A DNA stretch of 20,939 nucleotides from Pseudomonas sp. UBA5782 (lineage in GTDB: Bacteria; Pseudomonadota; Gammaproteobacteria; Pseudomonadales; Pseudomonadaceae). The position numbers and the translations under genes are program-made. Below are positions 8,924 to 17,403 of this stretch, piece after piece (positions within the stretch are counted from its first letter, which is position 1; every line of letters starts with the position of its first letter). Below the pieces are notes generated by a model that made no database searches, was not told where the DNA came from, and saw only the letters and a list, made by a program, of their open reading frames with translations. The DNA lies in NCBI GenBank assembly GCA_002418465.1, contig DIEE01000102.1, forward strand, positions 3,186-24,124. Direction: 5' to 3'.

Positions 8924-9835
8924 ATGATCAAGTCCACCATCCGTTTCATGGCGATACGCAATATCGCGTTCGCCATCACCCTGGTCATCAGTTTCATCGG
9001 TCTAGGCAGCCTGTTCGCCAAGGGCCTGAACTTCGGCCTCGATTTCACCGGCGGCACGCTGATCGAGCTGTCCTACGAGAAGCCGGCGAACCTTGAGTTG
9101 ATCAAATCGGAGCTCGGCCAGGCCGGCTATCCGGAGTCGATCGTGCAGAGCTTCGGCGCCAGCACCGACGTGCTTGTTCGCCTCGCTGGCGAAGACCCGC
9201 AACTGGGCAACAAGGTCTCCGATGCGCTGCGCAAAATCGATGCGGACACCCGGTTCGAGGTCAAGCGCGTCGAGTTCGTCGGCCCACAGGTCGGTGAAGA
9301 GCTGCGCGACCAGGGAGGCCTGGCCATGCTCCTGGCGCTGGGCGGCATCCTCATCTACCTGGCGTTCCGCTTCCAGTGGAAGTTCGGCGTCGGTGCCGTG
9401 GCCTCGCTGGCGCACGACGTGATCGTCACGCTCGGTCTGCTGGCGTTCTTCCAGGTGCCGTTCGACCTGACCGTGCTCGCCGCGGTGCTGGCGATGATCG
9501 GCTACTCGTTGAACGACACCATCATCATCTACGACCGTGTGCGCGAGAACTTCCGTCTGCTGCGTCGGGCGACGCTGATCGAAAACATCGACATCTCGGT
9601 CACCCAGACCCTGCTGCGGACCATCGCTACCTCGCTGTCCACCGCGTTGGCGCTGTTCGCGCTGCTGTTCTTCGGTGGCGACAGCCTGGCCAACTTCGCC
9701 ATCACGCTGTTGATCGGTGTGGTTGTCGGTACCTACTCGTCGGTGTACATCGGCGCGACGGTGCTGGTCTGGCTGGGCCTCAGCTCGGAAGACCTGATTC
9801 CGCCGGCGGCCAAGGAAGTCGACGAACGTCCCTGA
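8924..9835 (+). CDS. secF: Protein translocase subunit SecF
   Basis: SecF is the partner of SecD in the SecDF proton-driven export motor. The 303-residue product has six predicted membrane helices, with the first at about 12-31. The signature FGLDFTGGTLIELSYE (37-52) opens the periplasmic domain. VGPQVGEELRDQGG lies at about 123-136, and the conserved YSLNDTIIIYDRVRENFR (about 193-210) is in the fourth to fifth helix region. RTIATSLSTALALFALLFFGG is typical of the later helices. The ATG at 8924 has AAGG about 8 bases upstream, overlapping the secD stop. It is the last gene of the yajC-secDF group; a 100-base gap follows. Confidence 0.98.
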   Translation: MIKSTIRFMAIRNIAFAITLVISFIGLGSLFAKGLNFGLDFTGGTLIELSYEKPANLELIKSELGQAGYPESIVQSFGASTDVLVRLAGEDPQLGNKVSDALRKIDADTRFEVKRVEFVGPQVGEELRDQGGLAMLLALGGILIYLAFRFQWKFGVGAVASLAHDVIVTLGLLAFFQVPFDLTVLAAVLAMIGYSLNDTIIIYDRVRENFRLLRRATLIENIDISVTQTLLRTIATSLSTALALFALLFFGGDSLANFAITLLIGVVVGTYSSVYIGATVLVWLGLSSEDLIPPAAKEVDERP

Positions 9836-9924
9836 CAGCCTGCCGGCGAGCTAGCTGAACTAGCCCTATCGATTTCTGTCCAAGGCGAGGAACGGAGCGC
9901 AAACGCTCGCAGTGGATGGTAGTC

Positions 9925-9930
9925 AGGAGG
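9925..9930 (+). promoter_or_regulatory. Shine-Dalgarno deciding the glycine-zipper gene start
   Basis: A full AGGAGG lies 5 bases before GTG 9936 and argues for that start over the in-frame GTG at 9912, which has no such site. Confidence 0.75.
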
Positions 9931-9935
9931 TGCGT

Positions 9936-10472
9936 GTGAACAAGTCGATGCTCGTCGGTGCGGTGCTGGGTGCCGTAGTAGTTACGGCCGGGGGCGCGGT
10001 AGCTTACAGCGTGGTCGGCAATGGTCCGGACTTCGCAAAAGTGGTTGCGGTCGAGCCGGTCAAGGAAACCATCAAGACGCCTCGTGAAGTCTGCAAGGAC
10101 GTCACGGTGACCCGGCAGAAGCCGGTGCAGGACCAGTACAAGATCGCCGGTACGGCGATCGGTGCAATTGCCGGTGGCTTGCTGGGTAATCAGGTAGGTG
10201 GCGGCAACGGCAAGAAGCTGGCCACCGTGGCCGGTGCGGTCGGTGGTGGTTACGCCGGCAATCAGGTGCAAGGCCACATGCAGGCTGGCGATACCTATAC
10301 GACCACGCAGACCCGTTGCAACACGGTCAACGAAACCAGCGAGAAAATCGTCGGTTACGACGTCAAGTACGATCTCGACGGCAAGATCGGTCAGCTGCGC
10401 ATGGACCGTGATCCGGGCCCGCAGATTCCGGTCAGCAATGGCCAGTTGGTGATCGGGCAAAACGCCCAGTAA
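9936..10472 (+). CDS. Glycine-zipper 2TM domain envelope protein
   Basis: A 178-residue protein of unknown molecular function. It has an N-terminal hydrophobic segment (about 5-25) that is either a signal anchor or an uncleaved signal peptide, with no lipobox Cys. The glycine-zipper 2TM repeat lies at about 70-110 (IAGTAIGAIAGGLLGNQVGG and AVGGGYAGNQVQG), as in Rickettsia 17-kDa antigen/SlyB-like proteins. Two Cys (53 and 128) flank the zipper and could form a disulfide in the periplasm. The C-terminal part (about 130-165) reads as a soluble strand-rich region. The start is GTG 9936, with AGGAGG 5 bases upstream. It follows secF and ends in a strong terminator shared with suhB. A role in envelope structure or stress is only a guess. 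Confidence 0.88.
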   Translation: MNKSMLVGAVLGAVVVTAGGAVAYSVVGNGPDFAKVVAVEPVKETIKTPREVCKDVTVTRQKPVQDQYKIAGTAIGAIAGGLLGNQVGGGNGKKLATVAGAVGGGYAGNQVQGHMQAGDTYTTTQTRCNTVNETSEKIVGYDVKYDLDGKIGQLRMDRDPGPQIPVSNGQLVIGQNAQ

Positions 10473-10484
10473 CTCAGCGATAAT

Positions 10485-10512
10485 AAAAAAGCGCCCCGCG
10501 GGGCGCTTTTTT
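10485..10512. terminator. Bidirectional intrinsic terminator between glycine-zipper gene and suhB
   Basis: An A-run plus GCGCCC (10485-10496), loop CGCG, then GGGCGC plus a T-run (10501-10512) form a perfect 12-bp stem. It is 12 bases past the glycine-zipper stop and about 21 bases past the suhB stop on the other strand, so it can end both convergent transcripts. Confidence 0.93.
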
Positions 10513-10533
10513 CATGCCTGCAAATCGCCGGTT

Positions 10534-11349
10534 TCAGCGCTTCAGCGAGGCCGGCAGGTGTGGCTGGATGGCGGTAAGCACGGCCTTGAAGCACTTGGTG
10601 TTGCCGGCGACGATGTTGCCCTTCTCGAGGAATTCGTGGCTGCCGGTGAAGTCGCTCACCAGTCCGCCGGCTTCCTGGACCAGCAGCGCGCCGGCGGCCA
10701 TGTCCCATTCCGACAGGCCGAACTCCCAGAACGCATCGAAGCGGCCGGCCGCGACGTAGGCGAGGTCCAGGCTGGCGGCGCCGGCGCGACGGATGCCGGC
10801 GGTCTGGCCGGTCAGTGCGCGGAACATGCCGAGGTAGTTTTCCAGGTTGTCCATCTGCCCTTCGCGGAACGGGAAGCCGGTACCGAGGAGGGCGCCTTCC
10901 AGGCTCTTGCGCGGACTGACGCGCATGCGCCGACCGTTGAGGGCTGCGCCGCGGCCGCGGCTGGCGGTGAATTCTTCCTGGCGTACCGGGTCGAGAATCA
11001 CCGCGTGTTCCAGGCGACCGCGGTACTTGCAGGCGATGCTGACGGCGAAGTGCGGGACGCCACGCAGGAAGTTGGTGGTGCCGTCCAGCGGATCGATGAT
11101 CCACAGGTAATCCTTGCCGTCGCCGCTGCCTTCGCTGAAGCCGCTTTCCTCACCGAGGATGGAGTGGGTCGGATAGGCTTTGCGCAGTGCGGTGACGATG
11201 GTCTGCTCGGCCGCGTTATCGACCTCGCTGACGTAATCGTTGGCGTCCTTCTCGTTGACCGAGATGACGTCCAGGCGTTCGATGGAGCGGAAGATCAGTT
11301 CACCGGCGCTGCGGGCTGCGCGCAGGGCGATATTCAGCATGGGCTGCAT
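10534..11349 (-). CDS. suhB: Inositol-1-monophosphatase / SuhB
   Basis: SuhB hydrolyses inositol-1-phosphate in a magnesium-dependent reaction. It also has established regulatory roles: in E. coli it takes part in rRNA antitermination, and in P. aeruginosa it influences virulence gene expression. The 271-residue protein has the phosphatase motifs GEES (66-69, Glu67), WIIDPLDGTTNF (83-94, Asp86 and Asp89) and WDMAAGALLVQEAGG (215-229, Asp216), which together bind the metals. AGGTGA lies about 8 bases upstream of the ATG. It diverges from trmJ over a 144-base gap and ends at the shared terminator. All catalytic residues checked are present. Confidence 0.96.
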   Translation of the reverse strand: MQPMLNIALRAARSAGELIFRSIERLDVISVNEKDANDYVSEVDNAAEQTIVTALRKAYPTHSILGEESGFSEGSGDGKDYLWIIDPLDGTTNFLRGVPHFAVSIACKYRGRLEHAVILDPVRQEEFTASRGRGAALNGRRMRVSPRKSLEGALLGTGFPFREGQMDNLENYLGMFRALTGQTAGIRRAGAASLDLAYVAAGRFDAFWEFGLSEWDMAAGALLVQEAGGLVSDFTGSHEFLEKGNIVAGNTKCFKAVLTAIQPHLPASLKR

Positions 11350-11383
11350 GGAGTTTCACCTGGGTCGTCAAATAAAGCCGGCC

Positions 11384-11392
11384 ATATTAGCA
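11384..11392 (-). promoter_or_regulatory. Extended -10 promoter for suhB
   Basis: On the minus strand this reads TGCTAATAT, an extended -10 (TG, one base, then TAATAT). It would start transcription about 28 bases before the suhB ATG. The -35 is poor, as is common for extended -10 promoters. Sequence inference only. Confidence 0.45.
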
Positions 11393-11482
11393 GAAAAGCA
11401 CGACTGATGCAGTCCGAACACGGTCTTCGCATGGCGTCGTTCGGGGGGCTTCTGTAAGATTTGTTCCCCTTTCAATCCTGGC

Positions 11483-11487
11483 GGGAG
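11483..11487 (+). promoter_or_regulatory. Shine-Dalgarno deciding the trmJ TTG start
   Basis: GGGAG lies 6 bases before TTG 11494. It supports that start over the in-frame TTG at 11461, which would add 11 residues not typical of the family. Confidence 0.65.
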
Positions 11488-11493
11488 TCGGCC

Positions 11494-12261
11494 TTGCTGC
11501 AGAACATTCGCGTGGTCCTGGTCAATACCAGTCATCCGGGCAATATCGGTGGCGCGGCGCGGGCTATGAAGAACATGGGTATCGCCGATCTGGTGCTGGT
11601 CGATCCGCTGGAGTTCCCCAGCCCCAAGGCCGATGCCCGTGCCTCCGGCGCCACCGATGTGCTCGGCGCGGCGCGCGTGGTGGCGACGCTGGAAGAAGCG
11701 CTGGTCGGTTGCAGTCTGGTGCTCGGCACCAGTGCTCGCGATCGGCGCATTCCCTGGCCGCTGCTCGACCCGCGCGAGTCCGCCACCACCTCGCTGGAGC
11801 AGGCCGCCAGGGGTGCCAAGGTGGCGCTGGTGTTCGGTCGCGAATACGCCGGGCTGACGAACGAGGAGCTGCAGCGCTGCCACTACCATGTACACATTCC
11901 GTCGGACCCCGAGTTTGGCTCGCTGAACCTTGCCGCGGCGGTGCAGGTCCTGACCTATGAGGTGCGCATGGCCTGGCTGGCGCAGCAGGGCCAGCCGACC
12001 AAGATGGAGAAGGTCGAGGCGTTGGCCGAGGGCGATGCCGAAGTCTGTACGGCCGAGGAGATGGAGTCCTTCTACGGGCACCTGGAGCGGGTCATGCTGG
12101 ACATCCGCTTCCTCGATCCCGACAAGCCGCGCCATCTGATGCCGCGATTGCGTCGTCTGTACGGGCGGGCGGCGGTGAGCAAGCTGGAGATGAACATCCT
12201 GCGCGGCATCCTCACCGAGACCCAGAAAGCGCTGCGCGGCGAGCCGCACAAGCGTAACTGA
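11494..12261 (+). CDS. trmJ: tRNA (cytidine/uridine-2'-O-)-methyltransferase TrmJ
   Basis: TrmJ 2'-O-methylates position 32 in the anticodon loop of several tRNAs using S-adenosylmethionine. The 255-residue product has the three SpoU/SPOUT knot motifs: NTSHPGNIGGAARAMKNMG (11-29, with the likely catalytic Arg23), ALVFGREYAGLTNEEL (111-126), and FGSLNLAAAVQVLTYEVR (141-158). The C-terminal extension of about 90 residues is also found in other TrmJ proteins. I chose TTG 11494, which gives the family N terminus (LQNIRVVLVNTSHPG) and has GGGAG 6 bases upstream. It diverges from suhB. In many pseudomonads cysE follows; here the next gene is iscR. Confidence 0.95.
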   Translation: MLQNIRVVLVNTSHPGNIGGAARAMKNMGIADLVLVDPLEFPSPKADARASGATDVLGAARVVATLEEALVGCSLVLGTSARDRRIPWPLLDPRESATTSLEQAARGAKVALVFGREYAGLTNEELQRCHYHVHIPSDPEFGSLNLAAAVQVLTYEVRMAWLAQQGQPTKMEKVEALAEGDAEVCTAEEMESFYGHLERVMLDIRFLDPDKPRHLMPRLRRLYGRAAVSKLEMNILRGILTETQKALRGEPHKRN

Positions 12262-12315
12262 TCCTGAGGCGCTGTTCGGCGGGATAGGCGAGCTTGGCGG
12301 TCGGGGATTGCCTTC

Positions 12316-12324
12316 TGCTATCAT
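12316..12324 (+). promoter_or_regulatory. Possible second (upstream) promoter before iscR
   Basis: TGCTATCAT is an extended -10 (TG plus TATCAT, 5 of 6). TTGGCG (12294-12299) lies 19 bases upstream as a poor -35. It would give an isc transcript not obviously overlapping the IscR box, or may be a relic of a promoter for a lost cysE. Confidence 0.35.
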
Positions 12325-12369
12325 TTCTCGCCGCTTCGCTGGGCTAATCCGAGTGAGTTGATAGGTCTT

Positions 12370-12394
12370 AAAGTTGACTTAAATACTCGGAGAT
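12370..12394 (+). promoter_or_regulatory. IscR type 1 binding site (operator)
   Basis: The core TTGACTTAAATACTCGG (12374-12390) matches 15 of 17 positions of the type 1 core YYGACTRWWWYAGTCRR known from E. coli IscR. The flanks match partly. The site overlaps the iscR -35, which is where [2Fe-2S]-IscR represses its own operon in E. coli. Function here is inferred. Confidence 0.75.
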
Positions 12395-12402
12395 TGGATA
12401 AT
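12374..12402 (+). promoter_or_regulatory. Sigma70 promoter of the isc operon
   Basis: TTGACT (12374-12379, 5 of 6) and GATAAT (12397-12402, 5 of 6) are separated by exactly 17 bases, with a start expected near 12409 and a leader of about 28 bases. It overlaps the IscR box. Confidence 0.82.
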
Positions 12403-12436
12403 CCGCTCAAACCAGCGAACTCTGTGGTACTACACA

Positions 12437-12931
12437 ATGCGACTGACCACCAAAGGCCGTTACGCCGTCACCGCCATGCTCGATCTGGCCTTGCATGCGC
12501 AGAGCGGGCCGGTTTCCCTGGCCGACATTTCCGAGCGCCAGGGCATTTCCCTGTCCTACCTGGAGCAGCTTTTCGCCAAGCTTCGCCGTGGCGGGCTGGT
12601 GTCCAGCGTGCGCGGTCCGGGCGGCGGCTATCAGCTCTCGCGCGACATGCGCGGCATCCAGGTCGTCCAGGTGATCGACGCGGTCAACGAATCGGTGGAT
12701 GCCACCCGTTGCCAGGGTCTGGGCGATTGCCATTCCGGCGATACCTGCCTGACACACCATCTGTGGTGCGACCTCAGCGACCAGATTCACGAGTTCCTCA
12801 GTGGCATCAGCCTGGCCGATCTGGTCACCCGTCGCGAAGTGCAGGAAGTTGCCCAGCGACAGGATCAGCGCCGTATTTCCACGGGCCGGCCGATGAACAT
12901 GGACAAGATTCAAGCGTCCGCCGTCGAATAG
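12437..12931 (+). CDS. iscR: Fe-S cluster-responsive transcriptional regulator IscR
   Basis: IscR is an Rrf2-family repressor/activator that binds a [2Fe-2S] cluster and adjusts isc expression to the cell's Fe-S need. The 164-residue protein has the winged helix ([20 protein letters not shown]; recognition region [20 protein letters not shown]; wing VRGPGGGY, 58-65). The cluster ligands Cys92, Cys98, Cys104 and His107 are all present in [18 protein letters not shown]. The C-terminal tail after about residue 140 is divergent, as usual. The ATG at 12437 gives the family N terminus, though no clear Shine-Dalgarno precedes it. It heads the isc operon, 55 bases before iscS, behind a promoter containing a type 1 IscR site. 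Confidence 0.97.
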   Translation: MRLTTKGRYAVTAMLDLALHAQSGPVSLADISERQGISLSYLEQLFAKLRRGGLVSSVRGPGGGYQLSRDMRGIQVVQVIDAVNESVDATRCQGLGDCHSGDTCLTHHLWCDLSDQIHEFLSGISLADLVTRREVQEVAQRQDQRRISTGRPMNMDKIQASAVE

Positions 12932-12986
12932 ACGGACATAACAGGGCGCCGGCCGCGAGGCCTCGACACCTGATTAGGAGAGCACG

Positions 12987-14201
12987 ATGAGATTGCCGAT
13001 TTATCTGGATTATTCCGCCACAACCCCCGTCGATCCGCGAGTTGCGCAGAAGATGGTCGAGTGCCTGACCATGGATGGCAACTTCGGTAACCCGGCATCG
13101 CGTTCCCACGTGTTCGGCTGGCGCGCTGAAGAAGCGGTCGAGACCGCACGCCGTCAGGTGGCCGATTTGGTCAACGCCGACCCGCGTGAAATCGTCTGGA
13201 CTTCCGGCGCCACCGAATCGGACAACCTCGCCCTCAAGGGTATCGCGCATTTCTACGCGAGCAAGGGCAAGCACATCGTCACAACCAAGATCGAGCACAA
13301 GGCGATCCTGGACACCGCACGCCAACTGGAGCGCGAAGGCTTCGAGGTCACCTACCTCGATCCGCGCGAAGATGGCCTGATCACTGCCGAAATGGTCGAA
13401 GCCGTGCTGCGCGAGGACACCATCCTGGTGTCGGTGATGCACGTGAACAACGAGATCGGCACGGTCAACGACATCGCCGCCATCGGCGAGCTGACCCGCT
13501 CGCGCGGCATTCTTTTCCACGTCGACGCGGCGCAGTCCACCGGCAAGGTCGAGATCGACTTGGAAAAGCTCAAGGTCGACCTGATGTCGTTCTCCGCGCA
13601 CAAAACCTACGGTCCCAAGGGTATCGGCGCGCTCTACGTGCGCCGCAAGCCGCGCGTACGTCTGGAAGCGCAGACCCACGGCGGTGGCCACGAGCGCGGC
13701 ATGCGTTCGGGCACCTTGGCGACCCACCAGATCGTCGGCATGGGTGAGGCGTTCCGCATCGCCAAGCAGGACATGGCCAAGGACGCCGAACATGTTCGCG
13801 CTCTGAGCGCACGGTTCTACCGTCAGGTCGAGGCGCTCGAAGAGCTCTACGTCAACGGCAGCCTGACCTCCCGCGTGCCGCACAACCTGAATCTGAGCTT
13901 CAACTACGTCGAAGGCGAGTCGCTGATCATGGCGCTCAAGGACCTCGCGGTATCTTCGGGCTCGGCCTGCACCTCGGCCTCGCTGGAGCCGTCCTACGTA
14001 CTGCGCGCCCTGGGCCGCAACGACGAACTGGCACACAGCTCGATCCGCTTCACCTTCGGTCGTTTCACCACCGAGGAAGACATCGATTACGCCGCGCAGA
14101 AAGTCTGCGAAGCGGTAACCAAGCTGCGCGAATTGTCGCCGCTCTGGGACATGTACAAAGAGGGTGTCGACCTCTCCCAGGTCGAATGGCAGGCGCACTA
14201 A
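12987..14201 (+). CDS. iscS: Cysteine desulfurase IscS
   Basis: IscS is a PLP enzyme that takes sulfur from L-cysteine, giving alanine and a persulfide that feeds IscU and tRNA thiolation. The 404-residue length equals E. coli IscS. The PLP lysine is Lys206 in [12 protein letters not shown]. The persulfide cysteine is Cys328 in [28 protein letters not shown] (152-158) and the C terminus [18 protein letters not shown], involved in partner binding, are also conserved. AGGAG lies just upstream of the ATG. It is the second gene of the isc operon, followed by iscU after 45 bases. Confidence 0.98.
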   Translation: MRLPIYLDYSATTPVDPRVAQKMVECLTMDGNFGNPASRSHVFGWRAEEAVETARRQVADLVNADPREIVWTSGATESDNLALKGIAHFYASKGKHIVTTKIEHKAILDTARQLEREGFEVTYLDPREDGLITAEMVEAVLREDTILVSVMHVNNEIGTVNDIAAIGELTRSRGILFHVDAAQSTGKVEIDLEKLKVDLMSFSAHKTYGPKGIGALYVRRKPRVRLEAQTHGGGHERGMRSGTLATHQIVGMGEAFRIAKQDMAKDAEHVRALSARFYRQVEALEELYVNGSLTSRVPHNLNLSFNYVEGESLIMALKDLAVSSGSACTSASLEPSYVLRALGRNDELAHSSIRFTFGRFTTEEDIDYAAQKVCEAVTKLRELSPLWDMYKEGVDLSQVEWQAH

Positions 14202-14246
14202 GACGCCACCCAGAAGCCGCCCGCGTGATTACAGAGGAATTGCATC

Positions 14247-14633
14247 ATGGCTTACAGTGAAAAGGTCATCGACCATTACGAAAACCCGCGCAACGTCGGC
14301 AAGCTCAACGCCGAAGACCCGGACGTAGGCACCGGCATGGTCGGCGCGCCGGCCTGCGGCGACGTCATGCGCCTGCAGATCAAGGTCAACGAACAGGGTG
14401 TGATCGAAGACGCCAAGTTCAAGACCTACGGCTGCGGTTCGGCGATCGCCTCCAGCTCCCTCGCCACCGAGTGGATGAAGGGCAAGACGCTGGACGAAGC
14501 CGAGCTGATCAAGAACACCACCATCGCCGAAGAATTGGCGCTGCCGCCAGTGAAGATTCACTGCTCGGTTCTTGCCGAGGACGCCATCAAGGCCGCTGTG
14601 CGCGACTACAAGCACAAGAAGGGTTTGATCTGA
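14247..14633 (+). CDS. iscU: Fe-S cluster assembly scaffold IscU
   Basis: IscU is the scaffold on which [2Fe-2S] clusters are built before transfer. The 128-residue protein has all ligands: Cys37, Asp39, Cys63, His105 and Cys106 (GAPACGD, YGCGSA, KIHCS). LPPVK (99-103) is the peptide recognised by the HscA chaperone, which is encoded three genes downstream. The N terminus [18 protein letters not shown] is typical. GAGGAA precedes the ATG. iscA follows after 11 bases and shares its Shine-Dalgarno with the iscU stop, which suggests coupled translation. Confidence 0.98.
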   Translation: MAYSEKVIDHYENPRNVGKLNAEDPDVGTGMVGAPACGDVMRLQIKVNEQGVIEDAKFKTYGCGSAIASSSLATEWMKGKTLDEAELIKNTTIAEELALPPVKIHCSVLAEDAIKAAVRDYKHKKGLI

Positions 14634-14644
14634 AGGAGGCTTCA

Positions 14645-14968
14645 ATGGCCATCAGCATGACTGAAGCGGCGGTCCGCCACGTTCGTCGCTCCATCGAAGG
14701 TCGTGGCAAGGGCGAGGGCATTCGCCTGGGCGTCCGCACCACCGGATGTTCGGGGCTGGCCTACGTGCTGGAGTTCGTCGACGAATTCAGCGGCGATGAT
14801 CAGGTCTTCGAGACCAATGGCGTACGCGTGATCGTCGATCCGAAGAGCCTGGTCTACCTCGACGGCACCGAGCTGGACTTCGTCCGCGAAGGCCTCAACG
14901 AGGGCTTCAAGTTCAACAACCCCAACGTGCGCGGCGAATGCGGCTGCGGCGAGAGCTTCAATACCTAA
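14645..14968 (+). CDS. iscA: A-type Fe-S carrier IscA
   Basis: IscA carries or transfers Fe-S clusters (or iron) from the scaffold to target proteins. The 107-residue product has the three A-type cysteines Cys35, Cys99 and Cys101 (TTGCSG and ECGCGESF), at the same positions as in E. coli IscA. The start is ATG 14645, with AAGGAGG (14633-14639) overlapping the iscU stop and 5 bases of spacing. Upstream in-frame starts lie inside iscU and are not credible. hscB follows after 7 bases. Confidence 0.97.
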   Translation: MAISMTEAAVRHVRRSIEGRGKGEGIRLGVRTTGCSGLAYVLEFVDEFSGDDQVFETNGVRVIVDPKSLVYLDGTELDFVREGLNEGFKFNNPNVRGECGCGESFNT

Positions 14969-14975
14969 GGCTATC

Positions 14976-15497
14976 GTGGGCATTCCCTGTCATTTCGCGC
15001 TGTTCGACCTGCAGCCCGGCTTTCGCATCGACCTCGAGCAGTTGGCGGTGCGTTACCGGGAGCTGGCTCGCGCTACCCATCCCGACCGTTTCGCCGATGC
15101 GCCCGCCAGCGAGCAGCGCGTTGCGCTGGAGCGCGCGGCCGGTCTCAACGAGGCCTATCGCACGCTGAAGAATGCGCCGCAAAGGGCCCGTTACCTGCTG
15201 GCCATTCGCGGCCATGAGCTGCCCCTGGAAGTTACCGTCCAGGACCCGCAGTTCCTTCTGCAGCAGATGCAGTGGCGCGAGGAGCTGGAAGAACTGCAGG
15301 ACGAGGCCGATCTGGCCGGCGTCGCAGTCTTCAAGCGGCGGCTGAAGACGGCCCAGGAAACGCTCAACGAGAGCTTCGATGCCTGCTGGGAAGACCTGGC
15401 ACAGCGCGAAGAAGCCGAACGGCTGGTGCGGCGCATGCAGTTCCTCGACAAGCTTTCCCAGGAAGTGCGCCAGCTCGAAGAGCGCCTCGACGACTAA
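14976..15497 (+). CDS. hscB: J-domain co-chaperone HscB
   Basis: HscB brings IscU to HscA and stimulates its ATPase, helping cluster release. The 173-residue protein has an N-terminal J domain (about 1-75) with the HPD motif at 35-37, followed by a C-terminal helical bundle (about 85-170) that binds IscU. The start is GTG at 14976, 7 bases after the iscA stop; AAGG overlaps that stop. The N terminus [16 protein letters not shown] fits the family. A perfect 8-bp hairpin separates it from hscA. Confidence 0.96.
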   Translation: MGIPCHFALFDLQPGFRIDLEQLAVRYRELARATHPDRFADAPASEQRVALERAAGLNEAYRTLKNAPQRARYLLAIRGHELPLEVTVQDPQFLLQQMQWREELEELQDEADLAGVAVFKRRLKTAQETLNESFDACWEDLAQREEAERLVRRMQFLDKLSQEVRQLEERLDD

Positions 15498-15501
15498 CCC
15501 C

Positions 15502-15521
15502 CGCATCGCCGTCGCGATGCG
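15502..15521 (+). other. Perfect hairpin between hscB and hscA
   Basis: CGCATCGC (15502-15509) and GCGATGCG (15514-15521) form a perfect 8-bp stem with loop CGTC, ending 18 bases before the hscA ATG. No T-run follows. It may be an RNA-processing or stability element within the operon. Confidence 0.6.
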
Positions 15522-15539
15522 TCCGAAACGCAGGCAACC

Positions 15540-17402
15540 ATGGCTTTACTGCAGATCGCTGAACCCGGGCAAACCCCTCAGCCGCACCAGCGTCGCCTGG
15601 CGGTAGGTATCGACCTGGGCACCACCAACTCCCTGGTCGCCGCCGTGCGCAGCGGCCTTTCCGAGCCGCTGCCGGACGAACAGGGGCGGGTCATCCTGCC
15701 GTCTGCCGTGCGCTACCACGCCGACCGCGTGGAAGTGGGCGACGAGGCGCGCAATGCCGCCTCCTGCGACCCGCTGAACAGCATCCTGTCGATCAAGCGC
15801 CTGATGGGTCGCGGCATCGCCGACGTCAAACAGCTGGGCGAGCAGTTGCCCTACCGTTTCGTCGAGGGCGAGTCGCACATGCCCTTCATCGACACCGTGC
15901 AGGGGCCGAAAAGCCCGGTCGAGGTGTCCGCCGACATCCTCGGTGTGCTGCGCAAACGTGCCGAACAGACCCTCGGCGGCGAACTGGTCGGCGCTGTGAT
16001 CACCGTGCCAGCCTACTTCGACGATGCCCAGCGCCAGGCGACCAAGGATGCCGCGCGGCTGGCCGGCCTCAACGTGCTGCGCCTGCTCAACGAACCCACC
16101 GCCGCCGCGGTCGCCTATGGCCTCGACCAGCAGGCCGAAGGCCTGGTTGCTATCTACGATCTGGGCGGCGGCACCTTCGACATTTCCATCCTGCGCCTGT
16201 CGCGCGGGGTCTTCGAGGTGTTGGCCACCGGCGGCGACAGCGCGCTGGGTGGTGACGACTTCGACCATGCCATCGCCGGCTGGATCATTGAAAGCGCCGG
16301 GCTCTCCGCCGACCTCGATCCGTCCGCGCAACGCAGCCTGCTGCAGAGTGCCTGCGTTGCCAAGGAAGCGCTGAGTTCGGCGCCGTCGGTGCGGATCGTC
16401 CACGGCGACTGGCAGGGCACGTTGACCCGTGAGCAGTTCGAGGCGCTGATCGAACCGTTGCTGCTGCGCAGCCTCAAGTCCTGTCGCCGCGTCCTGCGCG
16501 ATGCCGGCATCGAGCACGAAGAAATCGAAGCGGTAGTGATGGTCGGCGGTTCGACCCGTGTGCCGCGCGTGCGTGAAGTGGTCGGCGAGCTGTTCGGTCG
16601 CGAGCCACTGACCGATATCGACCCGGATCAGGTGGTCGCCATCGGTGCGGCGATCCAGGCCGATACCCTGGCGGGCAACAAGCGCGATGGTGAGGAACTG
16701 CTGCTGCTCGACGTGATCCCGCTGTCGCTCGGCCTGGAAACCATGGGCGGGCTGATGGAGAAGGTCATCCCGCGCAACACCACGATCCCGGTGGCGCGCG
16801 CGCAGGACTTCACCACCTACAAGGACGGCCAGTCGGCGATGATGGTCCATGTGCTGCAGGGCGAGCGCGAGCTGATCAAGGATTGCCGCTCCCTGGCACG
16901 TTTCGAATTGCGCGGCATTCCGCCGATGGTCGCTGGCGCGGCGAAGATCCGCGTGACCTTCCAGGTGGATGCCGACGGGCTGCTCGGGGTTTCCGCCCGC
17001 GAGCTGTCCAGCGGCGTCGAGTCGAGCATCCAGGTCAAGCCGTCCTACGGCCTCACCGATGGCGAAATCGCCCGCATGCTGCAGGATTCCTTCCGCAATG
17101 CCGGTGACGACAAGGCCGCGCGCGAACTGCGCGAGCAGCAGGTCGATGCCCAGCGTCTGCTGGAAGCCGTACAGGGCGCGCTGGATGCCGATGGCGAGCG
17201 CCTGCTCGATGGCGATGAGCGCCTGGCCATCGAGGCGCAGATGGATGAGTTGCGCCATCTGCTCGACGGCACCGACGGTCTGGCCATCGAGCAGCAGACC
17301 AAGCGCCTGAGCAACATTACCGACGCCTTCGCCGCTCGCCGCCTCGACTCCACGGTCAAGGCGGCGCTGGCGGGCCGTCGACTGAACGAAATCGAGGAAT
17401 AA
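15540..17402 (+). CDS. hscA: Fe-S assembly chaperone HscA (Hsp70 family)
   Basis: HscA is a specialised Hsp70 that binds the LPPVK peptide of IscU and uses ATP to drive cluster transfer. The 620-residue protein has the Hsp70 phosphate-1 motif [13 protein letters not shown] (22-34), phosphate-2 [14 protein letters not shown] (about 204-217), and the adenosine motif [16 protein letters not shown] (about 331-346). A beta substrate-binding domain (about 385-500) and a helical lid to the end follow. The start at ATG 15540 fits the family, whose N-terminal 20 residues are variable. fdx begins 2 bases after the stop, a tight operon join. Confidence 0.97.
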   Translation: MALLQIAEPGQTPQPHQRRLAVGIDLGTTNSLVAAVRSGLSEPLPDEQGRVILPSAVRYHADRVEVGDEARNAASCDPLNSILSIKRLMGRGIADVKQLGEQLPYRFVEGESHMPFIDTVQGPKSPVEVSADILGVLRKRAEQTLGGELVGAVITVPAYFDDAQRQATKDAARLAGLNVLRLLNEPTAAAVAYGLDQQAEGLVAIYDLGGGTFDISILRLSRGVFEVLATGGDSALGGDDFDHAIAGWIIESAGLSADLDPSAQRSLLQSACVAKEALSSAPSVRIVHGDWQGTLTREQFEALIEPLLLRSLKSCRRVLRDAGIEHEEIEAVVMVGGSTRVPRVREVVGELFGREPLTDIDPDQVVAIGAAIQADTLAGNKRDGEELLLLDVIPLSLGLETMGGLMEKVIPRNTTIPVARAQDFTTYKDGQSAMMVHVLQGERELIKDCRSLARFELRGIPPMVAGAAKIRVTFQVDADGLLGVSARELSSGVESSIQVKPSYGLTDGEIARMLQDSFRNAGDDKAARELREQQVDAQRLLEAVQGALDADGERLLDGDERLAIEAQMDELRHLLDGTDGLAIEQQTKRLSNITDAFAARRLDSTVKAALAGRRLNEIEE

Positions 17403-17403
17403 G

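Noticed and set aside
9850..9864. GCTAG/CTAGC hairpin after secF as a terminator
   Set aside because: Only 5 bp and no T-run.
11455..11460. TAAGAT as -10 for trmJ
   Set aside because: It matches only 4 of 6 and no -35 of reasonable quality lies at 16-18 bases; too weak to list as a feature, though a promoter must lie somewhere in this gap.
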